Assembly: GCA_029880325.1 (NCBI GenBank)
Contig: JAOUOP010000057.1
Coordinates: 1-51,074, forward strand
Length of the DNA: 51,074 nt
From: Myxococcales bacterium
Lineage (GTDB): Bacteria > Myxococcota_A > Polyangia > Polyangiales > JAFGIB01
Reading direction: 5' to 3'
Positions 44,944 through 51,074 of this stretch are shown piece by piece; the first letter of the stretch is position 1, and each line of letters begins with the position of its first letter. Under the pieces are notes generated by a model. The model had not been told where the DNA came from. It was given only the letters and a program-made list of their open reading frames with translations, and searched no databases. Position numbers and translations under genes: made by a program.

Positions 44944-45498
44944 TCAGGGAAGCTGCTCGCGGACAAAGTGCCCGCTCTTGCCGCCGCTTTTTTCGTGCAG
45001 GGCCACGGCCTCGATCACCATGGCGCGGTCGACGGCCTTGAGCATGTCGTAGACCGTCAGCGCCGCCACCGAGACCGCCGTCAGCGCCTCCATTTCGGCA
45101 CCGGTGCGGTCCAGGGCGCGCACGGTGGCGGCGATGTTCAGGCAGCGGCTGTCGTCTTGGCTGTCGTCTTGGCTGCCGTCTTGGCTGCCGTCTTGGCTGC
45201 CGTCTCGGTCAGCAGCTTCGGGCTCGAAGTGCAGCTCGACCGAGGTCAGACCGATGGCGTGGCACAGGGGAATCAGCTCGGGCGTGCGCTTGGCGGCCTG
45301 GATGCCGGCGATGCGTGCGGTGGCTAGCACATCGCCCTTCTTGGCGTTGCCCGAGAGCAACAACTCCATGGTGGCGGCGGCCATGCGCACGCGCCCGCGG
45401 GCCACGGCCAAACGCTGGGTGGTCGCCTTTTCGCCCACGTCGACCATGCGCGCCTGGCCTTGTTCGTCGAGGTGGGTGAGGCGTGGTGATTCGCTCAT
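44944..45498 (-). CDS. moaC: Cyclic pyranopterin monophosphate synthase, with a GSQD repeat insertion
   Basis: MoaC forms cyclic pyranopterin monophosphate in molybdenum cofactor synthesis. Conserved parts are LTHLDEQGQARMVDVGEK, KKGDVLATARIAGIQAAKRT, LIPLCHAIGLTSVEL, GAEMEALTAVSVAALTVYDM and the C-terminal HEKSGGKSGHFVR. The 184-residue length exceeds the usual ~160, because a 12-bp tandem repeat inserts about 20 residues of GSQD/DSQD after HFEPEAADR. In E. coli this position is a surface loop between strands, so activity may be kept. No other moa gene is adjacent. Confidence 0.92.
   Translation of the reverse strand: MSESPRLTHLDEQGQARMVDVGEKATTQRLAVARGRVRMAAATMELLLSGNAKKGDVLATARIAGIQAAKRTPELIPLCHAIGLTSVELHFEPEAADRDGSQDGSQDGSQDDSQDDSRCLNIAATVRALDRTGAEMEALTAVSVAALTVYDMLKAVDRAMVIEAVALHEKSGGKSGHFVREQLP
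45148..45204 (-). repeat. 12-bp tandem repeat inside moaC
   Basis: Nearly five units of a 12-bp repeat (CTTGGCTGYCGT on the plus strand) lie head-to-tail, encoding GSQD/DSQD repeats. All units are in frame. Copies differ at one base, C/T, which changes Gly to Asp. Confidence 0.88.
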
Positions 45499-45523
45499 GG
45501 CTTCTGGCCCCGGCAGCGGGGGG

Positions 45524-46030
45524 TCACTGGGGTGGCGCGCACACGCTGCCGAGGGTGCCGCCCACCGAGAGCGGGATGCTGCCGCACTGGTAGCCGCAGG
45601 GACAAGTACCGCCGCAGGGACAGGTGTAGCTGATGGCGCCATTGATATTGACCATGCCGGGATCGCTGCAGCCCGGCGGCGGCTCGGAAAAGAGCCCGTC
45701 GCCATCGGCGTCGGCCGTGGCGCAGGCCGGATCGGGCGCGGGAGGCGGACCTGAATCCTGGACCAGGCCGGGGCTGACATTGCAGCTCGGGGGCTCGTCG
45801 CAATTGGTGAAGGAGCAACCATCGCACTCGCCCGGCGCCGCGGGCACCAGGCGCGACTTCTCGCAGCCGGACTCCTCGCCCACCATCAGGCAGAGTTCCT
45901 CGGTGATGGCGGCCCCGCAGCGCTGGCAGCCGGCGCTCGGCACGGAAGCGTCACTGCCGCAGGCGAGCAGCAGCAGACTCAGGCCAGTGGCCTTGAATAG
46001 ATCAACGGCAGGTTTGCCAAGCATGGACAT
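45524..46030 (-). CDS. Cys-rich lipoprotein
   Basis: A 168-residue lipoprotein, not recognised. The signal peptide LFKATGLSLLLLACGS ends in the lipobox LLAC. Mature cysteines form CxxC and CxCGxxCxCG groups (SAGCQRCGAA, GECDGCSFTNCDEPPSC, TCPCGGTCPCGYQCG), similar in style to the other Cys-rich surface proteins in this window. An EF-hand-like DADGDGLFSEP is visible and could bind Ca2+. Start is ATG 46030, or 46024 (MLGKPAVDLF). It lies 25 bp upstream of moaC in the same direction and is divergent from the peroxidase gene. Confidence 0.78.
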   Translation of the reverse strand: MSMLGKPAVDLFKATGLSLLLLACGSDASVPSAGCQRCGAAITEELCLMVGEESGCEKSRLVPAAPGECDGCSFTNCDEPPSCNVSPGLVQDSGPPPAPDPACATADADGDGLFSEPPPGCSDPGMVNINGAISYTCPCGGTCPCGYQCGSIPLSVGGTLGSVCAPPQ

Positions 46031-46246
46031 AGCGTAACGCAGGGCGCGGCGATTCTGGCTATCCTATCGCGCTCTAAACTCACAGCGACTCACACGATGC
46101 TCGTGGGCTGGTTCCCATCCACCGACCGATTCCAGCGTGGCATGACGTTCAGTATTGCCTCCTGCCCAGCAACGCCAGACGCTTTGTTCGCGTCGTCGGC
46201 CCAATTGCCGACGGCGCATAACCAACAGTTCACAGCGGGGAATGCA

Positions 46247-47755
46247 ATGCTCAAGAATGTGAGTCACAGCAAGGGTCTCGAAGAGGAGATCCTTTTCGAA
46301 ACACACTTCGATTACCTATTTCGTCGGGCGGCCAGCACACCGTCCCAGCTCTTGCCCGAGGGAGAGAGCACGATCGCGGCGCTGCGCAAGCTCGGCGCGC
46401 TGATGGCCGACCCCGGCACCGCCTCCGTTCCGCTCCCCGATCGCGACTCGGCGACGCCAGCGATCTACACCTATTTTGGTCAGTTCATCGATCACGACGT
46501 CACCGCCCGCACCGATCGCGACGGCAGTCTGACCGAGATTGGAGCGGGGGCCGCGATCCATCCGCTGGCACCGCAACAGGTGGTCGCGGCGCTGACCAAC
46601 GGCCGCCGTCCCCAGCTGGATCTCGACAGTCTCTACGGCGATGGGCCCGGTCTGGTCGCGGGCGGAGGCTCCGGCAACGGGCAGAGCGAGACTCGCACCC
46701 GGGCGCAGGACCTCTACGACGGCAACCTGCGCCTTTGCGTCTTCAGGCAAGGCAAGCGCCTCGACCTGCCGCGCAGGACTGACGGCTCGGCATCAATCGC
46801 CGATGCGCGCAACGACGAAAACATCATCGTGGGACAGCTGCACGCCAGCATGCTCTCCTTCCACAACGCGGTGGCCGATGCCCAGCCGGCCAACCTCGAC
46901 AACGCCCGCCGCTACGTGCGCGCCCGCCAGCTGGTGCGCTGGGCCTACCAGCATGTGGTGGTCGAGGACTACTTGCCGCGCGTCTGCGATCCTGCGGTGG
47001 TGGCCGACGTGCTCGCCAACGGTCCGCGCTACTTCGGCTCAGCGGGTGGCCATAGCCGGCTGTTCATGCCGCTGGAGTTTTCGGTGGCCGGTTTCCGCTT
47101 CGGTCACTCGATGATCCGGCCCTTCTACGACCTCAACGCCAACACGCGCAGGGACATCGGCGATCTGCTCGGCGGCGGCGCCAAGCCCGAAAACCAGCAG
47201 GACGGTCAGCTGCGTCCGGAGCTCGTGATCGACTGGAAGCGCTTCGTCGGCGACTCGGCCCAGAAGGCCCGCATCATCGATCCGAAGATCGCTGCCGGGC
47301 TCTTCGAAATCCCATTCGAGGGTCGGGCCGGCGATCCGATTCTGGCCCACCTGGCCCGCAGCAACCTGCTGAGGGGCTACAGCCTCAGCGTGCCCACGGG
47401 CCAGGCGCTGGCTCGGGCCATGGGCATCGACCCCTTGACTGAGAAGCAACTGTTGGAAGGCGAGTCCGCTGAACTCAAAGCGCTCTTCGACGAGGCCTAC
47501 TTCGACCTGCGCACTCCCCTGTGGTTCTACCTGCTGAAGGAGGCGGCGGTGCAGACGGGAGGTCAGACGCTGGGCGCCGTCGGCAGCCGCATCGTGGCCG
47601 AAACGCTGGTGGGCCTGATCAAGGAGAGCCCCAACAGCTACCTCAGCAACCGTCATGACGCCGCGGTCACGGGCAACGGGATCCAGGTCGGCCCGGGCTC
47701 GGCCGGCTGCATCACGGATCTGGAATCGCTACTGCAGTTCGCCGGGGTCCTCTGA
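46247..47755 (+). CDS. Animal-type haem peroxidase family protein
   Basis: A 502-residue peroxidase of the animal (cyclooxygenase-myeloperoxidase) superfamily. The distal His is in TYFGQFIDHDVTARTD. Other signatures are LDLDSLYGDGPG, DARNDENIIVGQLHASMLSF followed by HNAVAD, and the proximal-His segment EFSVAGFRFGHSMIRPFYDL. The C-terminal helices include LRTPLWFYLLKEAAVQTGGQ and the end SAGCITDLESLLQFAGVL. No signal peptide is obvious. ATG 46247 has GGGG 6 bp upstream and starts the family similarity; a longer frame to 46097 lacks it. Bacterial members oxidise halides or phenols or act on lipids; the substrate is unknown. A strong terminator follows. Confidence 0.9.
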   Translation: MLKNVSHSKGLEEEILFETHFDYLFRRAASTPSQLLPEGESTIAALRKLGALMADPGTASVPLPDRDSATPAIYTYFGQFIDHDVTARTDRDGSLTEIGAGAAIHPLAPQQVVAALTNGRRPQLDLDSLYGDGPGLVAGGGSGNGQSETRTRAQDLYDGNLRLCVFRQGKRLDLPRRTDGSASIADARNDENIIVGQLHASMLSFHNAVADAQPANLDNARRYVRARQLVRWAYQHVVVEDYLPRVCDPAVVADVLANGPRYFGSAGGHSRLFMPLEFSVAGFRFGHSMIRPFYDLNANTRRDIGDLLGGGAKPENQQDGQLRPELVIDWKRFVGDSAQKARIIDPKIAAGLFEIPFEGRAGDPILAHLARSNLLRGYSLSVPTGQALARAMGIDPLTEKQLLEGESAELKALFDEAYFDLRTPLWFYLLKEAAVQTGGQTLGAVGSRIVAETLVGLIKESPNSYLSNRHDAAVTGNGIQVGPGSAGCITDLESLLQFAGVL

Positions 47756-47762
47756 GCAAGCC

Positions 47763-47814
47763 CGGGCCGGCGGCTGCGGCGCGACTGCGCCGCAGCCGCC
47801 GGCCCGTTTCATTT
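47763..47814 (+). terminator. Rho-independent terminator after peroxidase gene
   Basis: GGGCCGGCGGCTGCGGCGC (47764-47782) pairs perfectly with its complement at 47787-47805 around a GACT loop, and C47763-G47806 adds a pair: a 20-bp stem. GTTTCATTT follows. It begins 8 bp after the stop codon. Confidence 0.9.
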
Positions 47815-47823
47815 AAGCGTCCC

Positions 47824-47849
47824 GCGGAAAACGTTTTGGCAGCTCTTGG
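47824..47849 (+). repeat. Palindromic repeat copy 3, degenerate
   Basis: GCGGAAAACG, then TTTTGGCAGCTC and TTGG: a decayed copy with the left A-tract and the TGGCAGCT core kept. It lies directly before the aminotransferase remnant. Confidence 0.5.
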
Positions 47850-47872
47850 ATTCCGCCTTAGGACTCCGTGGC

Positions 47873-48033
47873 GAGCGGGGCCTCGATGAGCTGGGCGTGG
47901 CGATTACGCCGGGACTCGACTTCGACCCCACACACGGCTCCAAGAGCATTCGGCTCTCCTACGCGCGCTCCACCGACGAAGTGCGGGAAGCGGTAGCGCG
48001 CCTGTGCGGATACGTAAGGACCCGCCGCAGAAC
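47873..48033 (+). pseudogene. Aminotransferase class I/II C-terminal remnant
   Basis: The plus frame reads RGLDELGVAITPGLDFDP then THGSKSIRLSYARSTDEVRE and AVARLCGYVR, the characteristic end of fold-type I PLP aminotransferases (the GVAVTPG.DF...iRlSyA..... segment). Everything N-terminal of this, including the PLP lysine, is missing. No start codon fits, and repeat copies flank both sides. It is a leftover of a lost gene. Confidence 0.75.
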
Positions 48034-48103
48034 CAACGCTACATTTCGCCGCCCAGACGGAGTGCGAATCGCGAGTGCGCCCGGAGGAAAATCCGCGAGA
48101 CCG

Positions 48104-48151
48104 CCGGCGAAGCAGCTTCCGGCGAAGCAGCTTCCAGGGCGTTTTTTCTGG
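48104..48151 (-). repeat. Palindromic repeat copy 4 (inverted) with 15-bp tandem duplication
   Basis: A 15-bp unit CCGGCGAAGCAGCTT is duplicated (48104-48118, 48119-48133) and followed by CCAGGGCGTTTTTTCTGG. Together they read as a copy in the opposite orientation to the others (arms GCGAA and GTTTTTTC, core GCTTCCAGG). Confidence 0.55.
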
Positions 48152-48213
48152 CATTCGCTCGCGACGAACCCGAGCCGCTCTTCGAAGCCATGCCGGCGCT
48201 GGCCGCCACCGCC

Positions 48214-48247
48214 GCGAAAGCGACCTGGCAGCTTTCCTGGCGGCAGG
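48214..48247 (+). repeat. Palindromic repeat copy 5, downstream of DUF3160 gene
   Basis: GAAAGC and GCTTTC are perfect arms around GACCTGGCA. The copy extends with CTGGCGGCAGG, also seen after copy 6. It ends 5 bp before the DUF3160 stop codon on the minus strand. Confidence 0.75.
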
Positions 48248-48252
48248 TCGCC

Positions 48253-50580
48253 TCAGTGGGGCCGGAAGGAGCGGAGCTTGCCCGGGGTGCGAAACGTCTC
48301 GGTCCACGAAGGGCGTGGCGGGGTGTCGCCGCTGCTGACGCGCTTGGCCCACAGCTCGTCGGTCATGCGAGCCGAGGCCGGCTGGGTAAACTCGTAATAC
48401 GAATAGACCGGACCCACGTAGACTGCGCGGTCCCCTGCGTTGTCGATGGCCGCGACCAACAGCTCCGTGCGCCCGGTGGCCACCTGCAGCACCTGGCCGT
48501 TGTTCGGATCGGTATGCACGTCCGAGACGACCGGCTTGAACGTCTCGGGTGTTTCCCCGTAGAGCAGGCTCGGATACCAGCCCGTGTAGCTGGGCGCTCC
48601 GCTGCCTCCACCGCGGATGTCGATCGTACGTTTCAGGAAGTCGGTCTCGGCCGTCGTGAAGGGGCGCGAGGCCAGCTCCTTGCGCGCGAGCGCTTCGAGC
48701 TTCGCCATCGTGTCGGCGAAGCGCCGAAAGTGGACCGCGATCCCATTCCGGCGCGAACCCCGATGCCGTCGTTCAGCCTCCTCGCCACCAACCATCGGCA
48801 CACGGGTTACGACCTCGGCCATTTGCCGTGCCATCTCGCCGAGCTGGGCGTAGAAGCGCGGATAGGGCTCCACATAGCCCTTCGGATACTCGCACTCTGC
48901 GAACGCCGTGTAGCTCTGCTTGGCGTAGAGGATGGTGTCGTGGCGCAGCTGCGACCAGGACGCGAGCTGGGTTTGAAGCTGCTTGCGTTGCCAGGCCTGC
49001 GTGCGCATCACGTCTGGAAAGGCACCGCTCGCCGGCACCGCATGCAGCTCCCGCAGCACCGAAAGCCAACGGCTGTAAACGCTCTGGCCCCAGTCGTCGG
49101 GCTCCAGCGCGCCGATCATCTCGCGCGCCGCCAGCAAGTTCTCACCGTAGCCGTAGCGCTCGAGCTCGTCTTGCAGCAGGTAGGTGGCCTCGTCGTTGCC
49201 CAGCGCTGCGGCGACGTCCAGGCCGGTCGGCATGTAGCGCTCCACCTTGCGGCCGTTCTCGAAGATCTCGTCGAAGACGACTTTCGAGAGCGTGAAGCCG
49301 TCGAGGGTGAAGCGTTGTCCGAAGACCTGAAAGAGTGGCGGCGGTGTCGCCTTCACGGGCGAATGGGGGTCGGATTTCAGCGTCTGCGATCGAATCAGCT
49401 GCTGCCCACCGCGCCCGTCGCGGGCGAGCTCGTCGACTGCGATCGCGACCGCGGCGTCGTCGGCCAAAAGGCGCCCGTCGCGCGGAAGCGAGGCCCACAA
49501 CGCCTCCGGGCTCGAGCTCGTGCCGACGCCGATCAGGTAGTCGACCGCGGAGCGCACCGCAGCCAGGTCGGGCATGCCGCCGCTGTCGGCGATCAGCCGG
49601 CTCAGCAGGGCGGCGGCCCGCCGCTGACGGGGGCGCTCGAGATCGAGTGCGGTGTCGGCGCGGCCGAGCCACATCATGGCGCGGAAGTAGCGCTTGAGCG
49701 GGGTCGAGCGGGTGTAGTGTCCCCGCGGGGTGAACTGCGAGAAGTCGACGGCCCTGCGTTCTCCGAAGAGTTCGGTCTCCGGATCGATTTGGAGTTTCAG
49801 TCGCGCGACGTGCCAAAGGATGCGCTCTGCCTGCGCGTCCTGACCACTGATTGAGCGAACCAGGAGCCTTCCGTCCCAGACGTCGGGAGCTACTGGCCGC
49901 CAGCCGCTTCGATCATTGGCCTTGGCGTCGGTGCCGAGCTCGGCGCCGGCGCCGGCCAGCAGGTTGCGGGCGATGGTGACGTAGAGATCCACGTCGTCGA
50001 AGGCCTGCCGAGCCTCCTCGCGCTGGGCCCCCTCGCGGTGCTCGCGTAGATGCTCGTGGGCGCGGCGCAGGACGTCATCGATGGCCGGGTGCAGGGCCAT
50101 GGTCTCCAGATCCATCAGGGCGTTGTCGAAGGATCGATGCCAGGCGTGCAGCACGGAGTCGGTCGTCACCAGCACGGGCAGGTCGCGCGTGTAGATCGCG
50201 AAATACGCCGAGCCCATGGAGAAGTCGCGCTGGTGGTCTACGGCGACGAAGCCGCGCTCATCGAAGCGCGCCAGCTCGGCCCCGGTCATCTCCAGCGTCT
50301 CGCGCGCTCGTAGGAAGTAGTGCGACGAGCGCGGATCGAAGCGCGGCGGGCGATCCTTCGCCCGCTTCAGGCTGGAAGCACGCACCAGCTGCTCGAAGTC
50401 CAGGTCCCCGAGTTTCTCGAGGCGCGCGTCGTAGCTCGCGACCGCGGCCGGCAGCGACGCTGTCGGCGGTAGCTCCGGCGCTGGAGCGAGCGGCGCGGCC
50501 CCCGGCATCGGCTGCTGCTGCCCGGCTCCGCACGCGGTCAGCAATGCAACTGTAAAGCTCCAACTCACCAGGGATTGCAT
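48253..50580 (-). CDS. DUF3160 family lipoprotein
   Basis: A 775-residue secreted protein of the DUF3160 family, whose function is unknown. The signal peptide MQSLVSWSFTVALLTACG carries the lipobox LTAC. A Pro/Ala-rich linker precedes the large helical domain. Family segments include FAIYTRDLPVLVTTDSVLHA then WHRSFDNALMDLE, QSYTAFAECEYPKGYVEPYP and PSYTGWYPSLLYG. Near the C-terminus VSDVHTDPNNGQVLQVATGR and VYVGPVYSYYEFTQP match the family. ATG 50580 is chosen; GTG 50586 is two codons earlier. It is flanked by palindromic repeats in direct orientation (copies 5 and 6). Confidence 0.9.
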   Translation of the reverse strand: MQSLVSWSFTVALLTACGAGQQQPMPGAAPLAPAPELPPTASLPAAVASYDARLEKLGDLDFEQLVRASSLKRAKDRPPRFDPRSSHYFLRARETLEMTGAELARFDERGFVAVDHQRDFSMGSAYFAIYTRDLPVLVTTDSVLHAWHRSFDNALMDLETMALHPAIDDVLRRAHEHLREHREGAQREEARQAFDDVDLYVTIARNLLAGAGAELGTDAKANDRSGWRPVAPDVWDGRLLVRSISGQDAQAERILWHVARLKLQIDPETELFGERRAVDFSQFTPRGHYTRSTPLKRYFRAMMWLGRADTALDLERPRQRRAAALLSRLIADSGGMPDLAAVRSAVDYLIGVGTSSSPEALWASLPRDGRLLADDAAVAIAVDELARDGRGGQQLIRSQTLKSDPHSPVKATPPPLFQVFGQRFTLDGFTLSKVVFDEIFENGRKVERYMPTGLDVAAALGNDEATYLLQDELERYGYGENLLAAREMIGALEPDDWGQSVYSRWLSVLRELHAVPASGAFPDVMRTQAWQRKQLQTQLASWSQLRHDTILYAKQSYTAFAECEYPKGYVEPYPRFYAQLGEMARQMAEVVTRVPMVGGEEAERRHRGSRRNGIAVHFRRFADTMAKLEALARKELASRPFTTAETDFLKRTIDIRGGGSGAPSYTGWYPSLLYGETPETFKPVVSDVHTDPNNGQVLQVATGRTELLVAAIDNAGDRAVYVGPVYSYYEFTQPASARMTDELWAKRVSSGDTPPRPSWTETFRTPGKLRSFRPH

Positions 50581-50650
50581 GCGCACGTCGACGGCCCCGA
50601 GACCTGGGTAGACGCCCGTTCGTCCGGAAATATTCTGCCCAGGGCGGCTG

Positions 50651-50688
50651 GCGAAAAAGTCGTCCTGGCAGCTTTCCTGGCGCCGCAG
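50651..50688 (+). repeat. Palindromic repeat copy 6, upstream of DUF3160 gene
   Basis: GCGAAAAAG, then TCGTCCTGGCAGC, TTTCC and CTGGCGCCGCAGG, with a 3-nt insertion relative to copies 1-2. Read on the minus strand it can encode ESCQDDFFA. The shared CTGGCG...GCAGG extension links it to copy 5. Confidence 0.75.
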
Positions 50689-50762
50689 GCCAGGCTCGGG
50701 CCCCCGCCTGCGGTGGCGCGGCTCGGGCTCGCCACAAGCTTCCGCGCTCGACCTCCGCCCGG

Positions 50763-50808
50763 CCTGTACGCGGCTCCCGGCCGATTCCGGCCGGGGCCCG
50801 CGTACGGG
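50763..50808. repeat. Large imperfect hairpin upstream of the transposase
   Basis: A 20-nt left arm (50763-50782) pairs with a 20-nt right arm (50789-50808) at about 17 of 20 positions, around a 6-nt loop GATTCC. The central CGGCC/GGCCG and outer GTACGCGG/CCGCGTAC parts are perfect. It ends 88 bp before the transposase GTG. IS200-like elements often carry such subterminal hairpins, so this may be its left end. Confidence 0.65.
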
Positions 50809-50896
50809 CTGGTTACGTAACACCTCTGCGCAGGGAGCCTGGAGACGATGCGTACGATTTTGCGAAACTGCCGCGGGCACTGGCCGATAACAGGGT

Positions 50897-51074
50897 GTGA
50901 CCGCTCCCCGGCTATCGGTCCCGGATGGGACCCGGATGGTGACCCGGACCTGCGACCTGCGCCGCTTCTACTTGCGGCCCGATCCGGTGGTCAACCAGAT
51001 CGTGCGCTACTGCCTGTTCCGCGGCGCCGCCAAGTATGGGGTCCTGCTGCACGCGGTCAGCTTTGAAAGCAATC
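50897..51074 (+). CDS. Y1 (IS200/REP-associated type) transposase, 5' part only
   Basis: The frame from GTG 50897 reads VTAPRLSVPDGTRMVTRTCD then LRRFYLRPDPVVNQIVRYC and AAKYGVLLHAVSFESN, matching the N-terminus of single-domain HUH (Y1) transposases common in myxobacteria (typically MTAPR...LVTRRC..R.FLLRP...vn..f.Y.L..AA...gv.vHA..vmSNHyH). The window ends exactly where the HUH pair (NHYH) should follow, so the catalytic residues cannot be checked. An inner ATG at 50936 is an alternative. It lies about 210-220 bp after palindrome copy 6 and 88 bp after a large hairpin. Confidence 0.8.
   Translation, partial: MTAPRLSVPDGTRMVTRTCDLRRFYLRPDPVVNQIVRYCLFRGAAKYGVLLHAVSFESN

Overview
The window looks like a chromosomal segment of a high-G+C, Gram-negative, myxobacterium-like organism (Myxococcota, by inference). 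The evidence is many secreted or lipobox-bearing proteins with Asp/Ala-, Gly- or Cys-rich spacers, a membrane-anchored Ser/Thr kinase with a PEGA-like sensor end, a DUF4423/TIGR02147-type regulator, a DUF3160 lipoprotein, a CcmF-CcmH fusion and a myxobacterial-style Y1 transposase. No rRNA, CRISPR array or complete insertion sequence was seen. One tRNA (Gln-TTG) is present.

Layout. 1-4.6 kb: the str operon on the minus strand (rpsL, rpsG, fusA, tuf; tuf runs off the left edge), with a promoter before rpsL and a terminator-like hairpin between rpsG and fusA. 4.6-11 kb: a TPR-like membrane protein, a lipoprotein, DUF2071, a DMT exporter, a metallo-hydrolase, a small secreted protein and a GrpB-domain protein. 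11.1-13.0 kb: an anomalous patch in which an Lgt-like gene meets a truncated ECF sigma gene tail-to-tail, and a truncated HD-domain gene meets a LytTR gene tail-to-tail. 13-18 kb: Ser/Thr kinase, tRNA-Gln, pabB, tlyA, ssb. 18-21.9 kb: a diiron ferritin-like protein divergent from an APH-type kinase, then an SRPBCC protein and an XRE regulator. 21.9-24.7 kb: a CPBP protease divergent from a complete minCDE cluster closed by a strong terminator. 24.7-31.8 kb: lipoproteins, a DUF4423 regulator, and a HAD/MFS/kinase operon. 31.8-36.6 kb: a cytochrome c maturation operon. 36.8-40 kb: dnaK and a K+ channel. 40-46 kb: a flippase, an aminotransferase IV, a coiled-coil protein/lipoprotein pair, moaC and a Cys-rich lipoprotein. 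46.2-51.07 kb: an animal-type haem peroxidase, a repeat-rich stretch with an aminotransferase remnant, a DUF3160 lipoprotein, and the 5' end of a Y1 transposase cut by the window edge.

The main thing to look at is a family of about 26-bp imperfect palindromes with a conserved CCTGGCAGCT core. Two copies sit in-frame inside pabB, where each encodes SCQDVFAR. Four more lie at 47.8-50.7 kb, two of them bracketing the DUF3160 gene, and the transposase gene starts about 220 bp beyond the last copy. This resembles a REP/RAYT arrangement, or the in-frame Rickettsia palindromic elements. The second is the 11.89-12.65 kb patch, where gene fragments end abruptly at both borders, suggesting deletion or insertion junctions or an assembly join.
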